NCBI RefSeq assembly: GCF_000507245.1 | Contig: NC_023035.1 | Coordinates: 757,001-821,000 of the forward strand | Direction of reading: 5' to 3' | DNA length: 64,000 nucleotides | Source: Salinispira pacifica | GTDB taxonomy: Bacteria; Spirochaetota; Spirochaetia; DSM-27196; Salinispiraceae | Shown: positions 18,634-28,083 of the stretch, piece after piece | How the letters are laid out: the number at the start of each line of letters is the position of its first letter | Position numbering within the stretch: the stretch's first letter is position 1 | Program-made: the position numbers and the translations under genes | The notes under the pieces: model-generated | The model's input: only the letters and a program-made list of their open reading frames with translations | The model's database searches: none | Told to the model about the DNA's origin: nothing

Positions 18634-19573
18634 TCCTGTCCCTGCCCCCTTCCTTCCCTTCATAGAGGGCTTCATCGGCCCTCTTGAAGAGACTGTCGTA
18701 GTCTTCTTCAGAGCCAAGCTCAACCACCCCGGCTGTGAAGCTCAGCCGGTAACCTTCTGATACAAAATCCCAGTCCGCATTCTCCGCTGATTGTTTAATC
18801 CGGCCTGCCAGATCCATGGCGTCGCTGATTCCCGCATTCAGAACCAGCAGAAGAAATTCCTCTCCGCCCCACCTGCTTACCAGGTCTCCGCTGCGGACGC
18901 TCTCTTTCAGAATGTCTGAGAACTGCACCAGCGCTTTGTCGCCTGCTTCATGTCCGTAGCTGTCGTTAATCTGTTTGAAATGATCCAGATCCAGGAAGAT
19001 GATGCTGAAACTGTGGTTGTATCGCCGTGCCCGGTCAATCTCTTCATGGAGGCGTTCGCTCATGGCCCTGCGATTCAGGATCTCGGTCAGCGGATCGGTG
19101 CTGGCCAGCAGTTCCAGCTTCTTCTTGAGATCGGTCAGCTGACGGTTTTTTTCTTCAAGCTCCTCAAGGCGTTCCTCCAGCTGGCTACGGGTTTGGGATA
19201 GCTCAATGTGGAGGTTCAGCCGGTGCATCAGCTCTTCGCTGTCAAAGGGTTTGGTAATATAATCAACGCCTCCGGATTGGAACCCCCTGCTGATATCCTT
19301 CCTGTCATCTAGAGCGGTGAGAAAAATGATGGGTAACTCTTCCTTGCTTCGAAACTCCCGGATTTTCCTGGTCGCCTCATATCCGTTCATTCCCGGCATC
19401 ATCACATCCATGAGAACCGCATCTATCTCCTCCCTTTTCCGGATAAAGGAGATTGCTTCGTTGCCGTTCAGTGCCACGGCAGGTTCATAGCCTTTTTGAT
19501 CCAGCATTTCCGCAAGGAATTGCAGATTCTGCGGATTATCGTCAACGATAAGTACTATGGGTTTCGATTTCAT
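18620..19573 (-). CDS. Response regulator with GGDEF diguanylate cyclase domain
   Basis: The protein makes cyclic di-GMP under the control of a phosphorylated receiver domain. The receiver has the acidic pair D11/D12, the phosphoacceptor D56 in LMDVMMPG and K108 in YITKPF. A coiled coil of about 35 residues (121-157) joins it to the GGDEF domain. That domain has an intact GGEEF active site (236-240), preceded by an RSGD inhibitory I-site (227-230) at the usual five-residue spacing, so product feedback is expected. It overlaps the upstream hybrid kinase by four bases (ATGA), so the pair is one operon and the kinase is its probable partner. Confidence 0.94.
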   Translation of the reverse strand: MKSKPIVLIVDDNPQNLQFLAEMLDQKGYEPAVALNGNEAISFIRKREEIDAVLMDVMMPGMNGYEATRKIREFRSKEELPIIFLTALDDRKDISRGFQSGGVDYITKPFDSEELMHRLNLHIELSQTRSQLEERLEELEEKNRQLTDLKKKLELLASTDPLTEILNRRAMSERLHEEIDRARRYNHSFSIIFLDLDHFKQINDSYGHEAGDKALVQFSDILKESVRSGDLVSRWGGEEFLLLVLNAGISDAMDLAGRIKQSAENADWDFVSEGYRLSFTAGVVELGSEEDYDSLFKRADEALYEGKEGGRDRIIAG

Positions 19574-22197
19574 ACATCTCCCTTTGCAAGTATGGCCAGT
19601 TTTGCATGCACCACGTCCATTCGGTAGGTTTTTACCGCAGTTTCGATTTCAAGGCTGATAGCCGCCAGGGCCGGCCATGGCAGCGCCTGGCTGATCTCCT
19701 GGAGGGTTCTGGAAAATTCCCGGGCCTCTGTGAGGGTAATATGGCTGCTCAGCCGTCGGGCTGAACGGAATATTTCCCGGTCCACCGGTTCAGACCATTC
19801 CTGCTGAATATGCTCGGGAAGTTCACGAAACTCCTCCCGAAGTTCTTTCAGAATATGCTTCTGGGTGTATTTGATTTTCGCAGCATCAAGATGATGATCC
19901 AGAATTCTGAGCAGCTCGCCGGCCCGAAAGGGTTTGTGCGCCCAGTCATCAAAAAGGTCGTTGTTTGTTTCTCTCTGAGAGAGACTTACACTGGCAGTGA
20001 GAGCGATGAGAGGAGTGCCGCGGTGGGTTTCCCAGCTGCGGATTCTCCGGGCCAGTTCCCGGCCGTCCATTTCAGGCATTCGGATATCAAGGATGATCAG
20101 GTCAAAACTCTCTGTTTCCAGGATTTCCAGGGCATCGGGTCCGGATTTGGCGGTGACCACCGAGGCACCGGCGTTCTCTAAAATATGTTCCAGGAGCTTC
20201 AGGTTATTTGCCACATCATCCACCGCCATAATTTTGAAGCCGCTGAGATCTGCGTGGTTGTTCAGGCTGTCTGCAGGGGAATCTCCTTCCCGGGAATATT
20301 CCAGGGATGGAAGATGGAGGGTAAAGGTACTTCCGGCACCCGGTTCGCTTTCCAAGCTGAGCTCTCCTCCCATCAGCCTGCTCAGTTTTCTGCTGATGGC
20401 CAGTCCCAGGCCGGTTCCCTCATATTTTCGGGTGCTTTGTCCCTCACTTTGCTTGAAGGATTCAAAAACGACCTGCTGCTGCTCACGGGCAATCCCGATT
20501 CCGGTGTCCTGCACCCGGATTTCCAGATCAAGAAGGTTTTCCGTCTGATTTTTCACCCTGCATTCAAGGGTGATCTTACCATGATGGGTGAATTTTACCG
20601 CATTCCCCACCAGGTTCACCAAAATTTGCCGAAGGCGGGTTTCATCCACCATAACGGTGGGGGGCAGATCCCGGTCCACATCCAGATCGTAAAGCAGACC
20701 TTTTTCACCCATGGGAATCCGGAACACATCTTTAATTTCGTTCAGCAGCATTATCAGGGATGTCTTTTCCGGGGTTATTACCATTTTTCCTGCTTCAATT
20801 TTCGATAGGTCAAGAACATCGGTAATCAGCAGCATCAGGTTTTTTCCGGCCTTTTCGATGATCTCCAGATATTCCCGCTGGCGCTCGTCTGTGACAATCT
20901 GCTCTAAAAGCTGGGTATAGCCCAGCACCGCATTCATGGGGGTTCTGATTTCATGGCTCATGTTTGCAAGAAATTCACTTTTTGCGGCGTTGGCGTTTTC
21001 AGCCTCCTGTTTTGCATCCTGGAGAGCCCGTTCCTGATCTTTCAGTCTGGTCATAGCCTCTTCCAGCTCCTCTGTTCGCTGCTGGACTTTCTGTTCCAGA
21101 AGTTCGCTCATTTTTCTCTGTTGTTCCTCAAGCTCCTTTCTACTGCTGATATCTTCAAATATATAGAGAACATGACGGGTGCTCCCGTTAAAACTGAAAA
21201 TGGGTGCCATTGTCACCTTCACCCAGCATGAATGCCCTTCATCCAGAAGAATCCGGGCCTCAAAGCGTACATGATCCGGATTATCTCCCGCCGGACTCTC
21301 AGGCTCATATAATGGAATCTTCCGGGAATCGGTATCCATCAATTCCCGAACATGACCTCCTTTCAGTGCATGGGGGTAAAAGCCGAAGTATTCGGCAAAT
21401 CCTTTGCTCACTTCAACAATGCTGTCGGGAGTGCGGGCGTAAATGGCCATCAGGGAGGAGCGCCGGAATATTCCCTCAAAAATCTGCCGGTAGTTCTCCA
21501 ATTGATTGTTCAGCCTTGATTGCATGCTGATATCAGCAAAGCGTGACAGAATAATCCGGGTGTTCATGGCGGTGAGCAGAGGGTCAACTCCCGGGGAATC
21601 CTCCAGCTCCATGAGCATGAGAAGACGGCGGTTTCCGGTGTTCAATGAAACGGAGATTATCCGGCGGGGATCAGAGGTGAACGGATCGCATCCCGGCATT
21701 TGTACTTCCATCGGTGTATTTCCCGCTCCCATTCTGAGCATAGAGTCTGCAAGCTGAAGCCGGCCCTCAACCGGTTCCAGCTTTTCGGTCGCGGCTTTCG
21801 ATTGTTCCCAGGCTGCGTCTCCGATATCAGGTTCGGTGATTTCGGTCCGTCCTGCAGTTTTTTTGCCGAACAATGCCTTGTCTGCTCCGTCCTGGTCGGG
21901 ATACAGAAAATACAGGTGTAGGGATCGAAAGTGGCTCATGAGCAGGGGAATCAGGGTTTGGGCAATAAAATCTCCCTCCAACAGATGTTCCTGCATTAAA
22001 CTGTATATTATTTGAAGATTGGTGCTTTCCGTTCCGTTTACATTCCCCACCAGGGGCTGTATTGCCCTGTGAAATTCAGGGGGGGCAGGTTCCTTCCTGT
22101 TCCTGCGCACATACAGAACGAGCAGAGTCAGGGCTCCAAGGGAGCTGAGAACCGTGGAACTGATGAGAACCGGTATGAGATCGGGCATATATCTCAA
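19570..22197 (-). CDS. Hybrid sensor histidine kinase
   Basis: This 875-residue membrane-linked kinase has one transmembrane helix (about 8-30) and a GAF-like or otherwise unassigned sensor region (50-225). A PAS domain (240-355) and a coiled coil (355-400) follow. The HisKA domain has H415 in [10 protein letters not shown]. The HATPase domain has N532, DTGIGI (564-569) and GTGLGL (594-599). A receiver follows with D704 in [13 protein letters not shown]. The last 100 residues are helical but show no Hpt-type His motif. The phosphate therefore probably passes to the receiver of the overlapping REC-GGDEF gene downstream through an unlinked Hpt or directly. The start ATG lies near the frame's beginning, and the protein opens with the membrane helix. 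Confidence 0.93.
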   Translation of the reverse strand: MRYMPDLIPVLISSTVLSSLGALTLLVLYVRRNRKEPAPPEFHRAIQPLVGNVNGTESTNLQIIYSLMQEHLLEGDFIAQTLIPLLMSHFRSLHLYFLYPDQDGADKALFGKKTAGRTEITEPDIGDAAWEQSKAATEKLEPVEGRLQLADSMLRMGAGNTPMEVQMPGCDPFTSDPRRIISVSLNTGNRRLLMLMELEDSPGVDPLLTAMNTRIILSRFADISMQSRLNNQLENYRQIFEGIFRRSSLMAIYARTPDSIVEVSKGFAEYFGFYPHALKGGHVRELMDTDSRKIPLYEPESPAGDNPDHVRFEARILLDEGHSCWVKVTMAPIFSFNGSTRHVLYIFEDISSRKELEEQQRKMSELLEQKVQQRTEELEEAMTRLKDQERALQDAKQEAENANAAKSEFLANMSHEIRTPMNAVLGYTQLLEQIVTDERQREYLEIIEKAGKNLMLLITDVLDLSKIEAGKMVITPEKTSLIMLLNEIKDVFRIPMGEKGLLYDLDVDRDLPPTVMVDETRLRQILVNLVGNAVKFTHHGKITLECRVKNQTENLLDLEIRVQDTGIGIAREQQQVVFESFKQSEGQSTRKYEGTGLGLAISRKLSRLMGGELSLESEPGAGSTFTLHLPSLEYSREGDSPADSLNNHADLSGFKIMAVDDVANNLKLLEHILENAGASVVTAKSGPDALEILETESFDLIILDIRMPEMDGRELARRIRSWETHRGTPLIALTASVSLSQRETNNDLFDDWAHKPFRAGELLRILDHHLDAAKIKYTQKHILKELREEFRELPEHIQQEWSEPVDREIFRSARRLSSHITLTEAREFSRTLQEISQALPWPALAAISLEIETAVKTYRMDVVHAKLAILAKGDV

Positions 22198-22229
22198 GTG
22201 TAATAAAAAATAGCGGCTTTGCGGCGGGT

Positions 22230-23288
22230 CTAAATGCTTTTTTCCAGCATGCTGTACATATGGTGTCTCACCAGTTCGCCCATACTGTGGAGCCGCAGAA
22301 AAGACTGGTCCTGGTGAAAGTCTGCAAGCTCAAGGGAAAGTTCCTGAAAGTTTTCCAGTGGAGCAATTTCATCTTCCACCATGGCGGTGAACAGCTCTTC
22401 CAGGCGCACCCGTGAGCTGTGGGCTCTGCGGCGCATAAGGCTCCGCTCTTCATTCTGATACTGGCGGATGGTATCAACTGAAAGATTATCCCAGATCATC
22501 TCCACCACAGGCTGATTTTCCCGGTAGAACTGGGGCATGTACACTCTGAGCTGACCCTCATGACACTGGCGGTCGAAATCGATGGCCCGCACCCGGTATT
22601 GCTGGGAATCAAAATCCTGGGTGAGCACCATCACATAGTTATAACTGCGCATGTCCCCCAGCAGCTTCACGAAACATCTCTCGCTGAATTTCACAAACTC
22701 TTTGGCAACCCGGATGGGATTAATCTTGTTGCCCGATACATCCCCCAGGTAATCCTCGATAAACACATCCCCGGGAATGCCGGATATGTGTTCCTCAATG
22801 AGGGTGTCGCCGTATACCATGGAATTGATTCGGTTGGGTGAGAGAATGTGCTCCAGTTCAAGGCCGTATATTCTGCTGGCGTCGGCTTTTTTCACATAGT
22901 AATAGTCATGGTTATCGTTAAAGCGGTTCATCACCCGTATTCTGAACGGCTGGGAGTTGCCGAATTCACAGTAGTCTATGCGGTCGATGAAAAGGTGGTT
23001 CAGATGAGAGGTGTTTCCCTCCATCTTCAGCCAGGAATAGATAAGACGAAGCTTTTCCTCCAGCTGGTCACGGTCTCCGGGGCCGTAGAGCACGGTCTGC
23101 CAGTAGGAGTCCGCACCGTCTTCATGATACAGGGGGATCTGCTCGGAAAAATCCTTCAACTCTTCGTAATAGAGGGACTGTTCCATGCCTCTGCCGTGTT
23201 CCTTCAGATATTCGTTCAGTTTGCTGGATACGGGATATGAGGGCTTTTTTTTCTCTATATGAACCAGATCGTTTTCGGAAATTCGCAA
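22230..23288 (-). CDS. Unknown 352-aa protein with a kinase-like residue pattern
   Basis: I do not recognise a named family. The sequence carries an order of residues seen in HipA/APH-type kinase folds. A Lys pair in YYVKKAD (133-134) is followed by an acidic ELEHIL, then [12 protein letters not shown] with D212 and N217 spaced like a catalytic loop. VRAIDFD follows with D237, like the metal-binding Asp. Before this, [13 protein letters not shown] and [11 protein letters not shown] suggest a hinge and C-lobe start. There is no signal peptide or membrane segment. It sits between the histidine kinase and an SDR gene on the same strand, but the gap of 32 bases to the kinase does not prove an operon. 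A cytoplasmic small-molecule or protein kinase is a hypothesis only. Confidence 0.6.
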   Translation of the reverse strand: MRISENDLVHIEKKKPSYPVSSKLNEYLKEHGRGMEQSLYYEELKDFSEQIPLYHEDGADSYWQTVLYGPGDRDQLEEKLRLIYSWLKMEGNTSHLNHLFIDRIDYCEFGNSQPFRIRVMNRFNDNHDYYYVKKADASRIYGLELEHILSPNRINSMVYGDTLIEEHISGIPGDVFIEDYLGDVSGNKINPIRVAKEFVKFSERCFVKLLGDMRSYNYVMVLTQDFDSQQYRVRAIDFDRQCHEGQLRVYMPQFYRENQPVVEMIWDNLSVDTIRQYQNEERSLMRRRAHSSRVRLEELFTAMVEDEIAPLENFQELSLELADFHQDQSFLRLHSMGELVRHHMYSMLEKSI

Positions 23289-23291
23289 ACC

Positions 23292-24077
23292 TTAATCCCC
23301 TCTGTGCACTACGCTGCCGCTGGCCTGGCGGGTGGGCATAATGGTGAGCTGACTGATCTGGACGTGGCTAGGACGGGTACACACGTAGCGCACCGCATCT
23401 GCAATATCTCCGGCGTAGAGGGGCTCAAGATCCTGATACACCTTCTGTGCTTTATCATTATCGCCGTGGAAGCGCACCAGGGAAAACTCGGTTTCCGCAA
23501 GCCCGGGGCGGATGTTGCACACCCTCATGGCAGAGGAAACCGTATCGATTCTCAGGCCGTCGCTGATCATTCCCACTGCAGCCTTGGTTGCGCAGTATAC
23601 TCCGCCGCCTTCATATGCCTGCATTCCCGCTATGGAGCCGATGTTGATAATCAACGGAGCTGATGAGCTTTCCAGCATCAGAGGGGCGATCCCCCGGGTC
23701 ATGTAGAGAAGGCCTTTCACGTTGGTGTCGATCATCTCATCCCAGTCATCCATGTCCGCGCTCTGCAGAGGATCCTTGCCCCGGGCAAGACCTGCATTGT
23801 TCACAAGAATATCAATACCCAGACCCTCGGATGAAAGCTGAGACGCAAATTCTTTAACCGCCTTCCGGTCCCTGACATCCAGAACCACCGGCCGCACGGA
23901 TACACCGTAGGTTTCTTCAAGCTGACGGGCAAGATTGCGGATTTTCTCTTCCCGCCTGGCACAGAGAATCAGGTTCACTTTTTCATGAGCCAGTGCTGCG
24001 GCGCAGGCCTCGCCGATTCCCGCGCTTGCACCGGTGATCACTGCGGTTTGACCCTCTAATGAAACATCAGTATACAT
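23292..24077 (-). CDS. Short-chain dehydrogenase/reductase, YdfG-like
   Basis: This is a classical SDR of 261 residues. The NADP-binding GASAGIG lies at 16-22, the structural NNAG follows ILV, the catalytic Ser is in NIGSIAG, and the YxxxK pair is in VYCATKAA. The C-terminal AGDIADAVRYVCTRPSHVQI and TIMPTRQ segments match the YdfG group, which oxidises 3-hydroxy acids such as serine or 3-hydroxypropionate with NADP. The start at 24077 is chosen because AGGAG lies six bases upstream. Upstream in-frame codons look like leader. It is divergent from the flavoprotein gene across 56 bases. Confidence 0.9.
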   Translation of the reverse strand: MYTDVSLEGQTAVITGASAGIGEACAAALAHEKVNLILCARREEKIRNLARQLEETYGVSVRPVVLDVRDRKAVKEFASQLSSEGLGIDILVNNAGLARGKDPLQSADMDDWDEMIDTNVKGLLYMTRGIAPLMLESSSAPLIINIGSIAGMQAYEGGGVYCATKAAVGMISDGLRIDTVSSAMRVCNIRPGLAETEFSLVRFHGDNDKAQKVYQDLEPLYAGDIADAVRYVCTRPSHVQISQLTIMPTRQASGSVVHRGD

Positions 24078-24133
24078 ACTATCTCCTGGTGGATGCTGGT
24101 TTACAGCCATAGGATAATGCAAAAGGACGGATT

Positions 24134-25231
24134 ATGCATAGCGAGAATATTATAATCGGAGCGGGACCCATCGGAATTGAGATGGCGGTGAATCTGAAAA
24201 ATGCAGGACAGCAGGTTCTGGTAATTGATGCGGGGTAGGTGGGCCAGACTATCATGAACTGGCCGGCGAGCACCCCGTTTTTTTCCAGTCCCGAGCGAAC
24301 CGCCATTGCCGGCATTCCTCTTCAGACCGTCCATCAAAGCATGGTGACCGGGGAAGAGTACCTGGCGTATTTGAGAACGGTGGTTGAGCACTACGACCTC
24401 CATCCGCTGCTGTATCACCGGGTGATCTCGGCCCGGGCCCAGGGAGCCGGCGGTACAGGCGGGCGGTTTCAGCTCACGGTTGAGCACCGGGGAACGGAGA
24501 AAAAGTTCAGCTGCCGAAATCTCATTATGGCCCACGGCAACATGCATGCGCCCCGGAGGCTGGGTGTACCCGGTGAAGACCTTGAGTTCGTGGACAATTA
24601 TCATGATGACATCCACCGCTATTTCCGCCAAAACCTGCTCATAGTGGGCGGCAGAAACTCCGCCGTTGAGGCGGCAATCCGTGCATGGCGTGGGGGTGCA
24701 CGGGTGACCCTCATGTACCGCCAACCCGAACTTACTAAAGAGAAGCTCAACAGCCGATATCACCTTGAAATATCCATCCTTATGCAGAAAGAACGTATCC
24801 GGTTCCTAGGCTCGTCTGAGATCAGGGAAATTCGAAATGACGAGATCAGCTATCTGCGAAACGGGAAGGAAGAAACCGGGACGTGGGACTTTGTTCTCCT
24901 CTGCACCGGATTTGAAAAGGATCTGAGTCTGCTTCATGAACTGGGTGTGAAGCTCAACCCGGATGGCGAGCCTGTACTGAATGAACCGACCATGGAAGCC
25001 AATGTTCCGGGGCTGTATTTTGCCGGAACTTCGGTTTCGGGAGGACGGGACAGTTACCGGCAATTCGTGGGTACAAGCCACGTACATGTTGAAAAAATCC
25101 TGCGAAGTATTGCCGGGGAAAATGCCCGGGCAGTGACCGGAGACTATTTTCCCCGCAGCTACCCCTTCAGCCGGGCGGATATCGAACCGGTGGAGGGTAA
25201 ATCCGTGGATGAAAATACGGCGGACAGATGA
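24134..25231 (+). pseudogene. YpdA-like FAD/NAD(P) disulphide reductase, split by in-frame TAG at 24236
   Basis: From the ATG at 24134 (AAGGA upstream) the frame encodes an FAD-binding Rossmann start, IIIGAGPIGIEMA, then VLVIDAG. An in-frame TAG at 24236-24238 interrupts it. The same frame continues without shift as VGQTIMNWPASTPFFSSPER through to 25231. The rest has the NADP-binding GGRNSAVEAA and the C-terminal LYFAGTSVSGGRDSYRQFVG typical of bacillithiol-disulphide-reductase-like proteins of the YpdA group. The stop replaces what is probably a Gln codon (CAG to TAG). A GTG directly after the stop could start a fragment, but it would lack the FAD dinucleotide loop. Sequencing error, nonsense mutation or readthrough are all possible. 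Confidence 0.8.
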
Positions 25232-25291
25232 AATTCCCGCTTGACCCACTGAAACATCTCCGTTAACATGCATAAACATAAACCTTACAAA

Positions 25292-25337
25292 AATACTAAT
25301 GTATTATTCTCCCGGCGGGAAATAGTACTGAGGTATT
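25292..25337. promoter_or_regulatory. Two AT-rich palindromic elements upstream of the iron importer
   Basis: AATAC-TAAT-GTATT (25292-25305) is a perfect inverted repeat with 5-bp arms and overlaps a TATTAT that could serve as a -10 box. A looser related element, AATAGTACTGAGGTATT, follows at 25321-25337. Their place just before an iron-uptake operon makes a metal-responsive operator plausible, but neither matches a Fur or DtxR consensus well. Confidence 0.3.
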
Positions 25338-25350
25338 CAGGAGATGTTCT

Positions 25351-26391
25351 ATGATTCATATATTGAAGCGCGGACTTCTGGTTTCCGCTTTTCTGCTTGT
25401 TTTTTCCGCAGCGCTCTTTGCCAACGGCAGCGGCGAAGAATCAGAGGTGGTGAACGTATACAGTCACCGGCATTACGACAGCGATCAGGAGCTTTTTGAC
25501 GAGTTCACCCGCCAGACAGGTATTCAGGTGAACGTGGTTCTGGCCAAATCTGATGAGCTGATTGAACGGCTCAGATCCGAGGGTGAGAACAGTCCCGCAG
25601 ACCTGCTGATTACCGTGGATGCCAGCCGGCTTTACAGGGCACAGGATCTGGGACTTCTCCAGGGAGTAACATCACCGGTTCTGGAGGAGCAGGTTCCCGC
25701 TCATCTCAGAGAGACCGACGGCAACTGGTACGGTCTCACCAAGCGGGCCAGGGTGATTGTGTACAACAATCAGGTGACCGAGCCAGAAATATCAACATAT
25801 GAAGATCTGGCGGATCCCGGGCTGGGTGAATCAATCCTTATCAGATCCAGCAGCAATATTTACAACATCAGCCTGCTTTCATCCATTATTGCCCACCAGG
25901 GCGAGGAAGCTGCATCAGAGTGGGCTGAGGGTGTTGTGAACAACATGGCCCGTGCACCCCAGGGAAATGACCGGGATCAGATGAAGGCGCTGGTGGCCGG
26001 AGAAGGCCGATATGCGGTTGTAAACACCTATTATGTGGGACTTCTCCTGAACTCAAGCGATCCTGCCGAGCAGGAAGTGGGAGAAAAAATCGGCATTATC
26101 TTCCCCAACCAGGAAGGCCGGGGAACCCATGTGAATATCAGCGGAGCCGGAGTGACACGCTCAGCACCCAACCGGGAAAATGCCGTGAAGCTTCTTGAGT
26201 TTCTCACCGGTTCCCAGGCCCAGAGCGTATATGCCAACAAAAATTACGAGTACCCGGTGAATCCCGCAGTTGAAGCCGGTGAAACCGTGGCATCCTGGGG
26301 AGACTTCCAGGAAGACGACCTAGAACTCCGGAGAATCGGAGAAAACAATGCCGCCGCTCTGAGAATATTCGATCAGGTCGGATGGCAGTGA
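25351..26391 (+). CDS. Ferric iron ABC transporter, substrate-binding protein
   Basis: This periplasmic binding protein of the FbpA/FutA type delivers Fe(III) to the downstream permease. A signal peptide ends around ALFA, followed by an NGSGEES linker. The mature protein opens with VNVYSHRHYDSDQELFDEF, which supplies the first iron-binding His and Tyr of the family. Later conserved segments are GLTKRARVIVYN and YAVVNTYYVGLLL, where the paired tyrosines bind iron. GTHVNISGAGV and the LLEFLTG end also fit. AGGAGATGTTCT precedes the ATG. It is the first gene of a three-gene import operon. Confidence 0.92.
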   Translation: MIHILKRGLLVSAFLLVFSAALFANGSGEESEVVNVYSHRHYDSDQELFDEFTRQTGIQVNVVLAKSDELIERLRSEGENSPADLLITVDASRLYRAQDLGLLQGVTSPVLEEQVPAHLRETDGNWYGLTKRARVIVYNNQVTEPEISTYEDLADPGLGESILIRSSSNIYNISLLSSIIAHQGEEAASEWAEGVVNNMARAPQGNDRDQMKALVAGEGRYAVVNTYYVGLLLNSSDPAEQEVGEKIGIIFPNQEGRGTHVNISGAGVTRSAPNRENAVKLLEFLTGSQAQSVYANKNYEYPVNPAVEAGETVASWGDFQEDDLELRRIGENNAAALRIFDQVGWQ

Positions 26392-26445
26392 GAACCGGTC
26401 CGATAAGAATGGGCTCAACAAGAAAAGGCCCAATGAGAAGAGGAA

Positions 26446-28083
26446 ATGATCCGAAACAATAACCTCCGGGGAGGAATCCGTTTCCTCCCCCGGCTGCCTC
26501 TCTATCCCTCCTGGGTTCTCATCCTGGGAGGGATTTCTGTGCTTCTCATCCTTCCATTTCTGGGACCTCTCTATGCCCTGCTTCGTCCGGGGAACGAACT
26601 CTGGCAGCATCTGAAAAGCACCGTGCTGCCGGATTACCTGCGGGATACGCTTGTGTTGTCCCTGTCGGTGATGGCTGTCACAGCGGTGATGGGCGCAGTC
26701 CCCGCGTGGATAGTCAGCCGCTACCGCTTCCCCCTGCGCAGGATGTTGGACAAGAGCATGCTTCTGCCCCTTGCGATCCCCGCCTACATTACCGCCTATG
26801 CGTATGCGGGAATGACCGACTATTTCGGACCTCTATGGAATCTTGGAACAAGGCTGGGTATGAGCGGCGAAGCACTCCGGAGTATCCGTTTCACCGGCAT
26901 GGGAGAGGGCATGGGAGGACTGATCCTGGTGATGAGTTTTGCCCTCCACCCCTATGTGTATGTTATTCTCAGACATCAGTTCAGGTTCAGGATTACCTCT
27001 TCCCTGGAGGCTGCACGCAGTCTGGGGGCGGGGGAGCTGAAACAGTTTTTCGCCCTTGCCCTTCCGGCGAGCATTCCTTCTCTCACTGCCGCCCTGACAG
27101 TGGTCCTCATGGAGCTGTTGAACGAGTACGGTGCGGTGGTGTATTACGGCAGAAACACCATTACAACCGGCATATTCCGGGCATGGTTCGGCTTTTATGA
27201 TCTCCCTGCAGCCCGTCGGCTCGGGGGGGTGCTGATGCTCAGCGTACTGGCAATTCTCTTCCTGTTCTTCCTGATTCAGCGGCGCAAAGGCTACGGCGAT
27301 CATTCTCCCCGGGAACTGACTCCGATCCGGCTGAGGGGGATGAAGCGGCTCATCTTTCCCCTTTTGGTGATGCTTCCCATGCTCCTGGGCTTTGCATTTC
27401 CCCTGATCCAGCTGCTCTCCTGGGGAGTGCGGGTATTGCCGGGAACAAACTGGTCTCCGATAATTCAAGGGGTGGGGAACACCCTGGGGCTGGGTGTCCT
27501 CAGCGGAATACTCATCGTGATTCTCAGCATAGCCTTTGCCAACGGGAGAAGATTATCCAGCTACCCGATTCTCAACCGCTTCTCGGATCTCTCCCTGGTG
27601 GGGCACAGCGTGCCGGGTGCGGTAATCGCACTGGGGGTTTTGGGTATTGCATCGACCTTGGGGCAATACAGTTCCGTCGCTTCCCTGGTACAGAGCGGAC
27701 TGATGCTTCTCATTTTTGCATATGTGGTACGCTTTATCGCCGTAAGCCATCGGGCAATTGCTCCGGTGATGGAATATCAACTGAAAAAACAGGATGAAGC
27801 CAGCCGGTCTCTGGGGGCGGGACCATGGAAGACCCTCTTTCGGATTCATCTTCCCTCCCTCTATCCGGCAATTTTCGGGGCACTGGCCTTAAGTTTTCTG
27901 GAAGTAGTGAAGGAACTCCCCCTGACCATGATTCTCAGACCATTCAACTTCAACACCCTTGCGGTGAGGGCCTATGAGCTTGCAGCCAATGAGATGGTTC
28001 AGGAAGCAGCGGTTCCCTCCCTTATACTCGTGGCTTTGGGACTTCTGGGGGTGATTCTCATACAGCACAGGAGCGAAACATGA
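26446..28083 (+). CDS. Ferric iron ABC transporter, fused double permease
   Basis: This FbpB-type permease of 545 residues has two homologous membrane halves, each with about six helices and its own EAA loop for contact with the ATPase. The loops are EAARSLGAGELKQFFALALP in the first half and EASRSLGAGPWKTLFRIHLP in the second. The ATG at 26446 has purines very close upstream (AGAAGAGGAA), which is tighter than usual. The stop overlaps the start of the ATPase gene by four bases, giving translational coupling. It moves ferric iron released from the upstream binding protein into the cytoplasm. Confidence 0.92.
   Translation: MIRNNNLRGGIRFLPRLPLYPSWVLILGGISVLLILPFLGPLYALLRPGNELWQHLKSTVLPDYLRDTLVLSLSVMAVTAVMGAVPAWIVSRYRFPLRRMLDKSMLLPLAIPAYITAYAYAGMTDYFGPLWNLGTRLGMSGEALRSIRFTGMGEGMGGLILVMSFALHPYVYVILRHQFRFRITSSLEAARSLGAGELKQFFALALPASIPSLTAALTVVLMELLNEYGAVVYYGRNTITTGIFRAWFGFYDLPAARRLGGVLMLSVLAILFLFFLIQRRKGYGDHSPRELTPIRLRGMKRLIFPLLVMLPMLLGFAFPLIQLLSWGVRVLPGTNWSPIIQGVGNTLGLGVLSGILIVILSIAFANGRRLSSYPILNRFSDLSLVGHSVPGAVIALGVLGIASTLGQYSSVASLVQSGLMLLIFAYVVRFIAVSHRAIAPVMEYQLKKQDEASRSLGAGPWKTLFRIHLPSLYPAIFGALALSFLEVVKELPLTMILRPFNFNTLAVRAYELAANEMVQEAAVPSLILVALGLLGVILIQHRSET

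Noticed and set aside
19570-19880. Hpt domain at the end of the hybrid kinase
   Set aside because: The region is helical but lacks the His-containing HxLKG-type motif.
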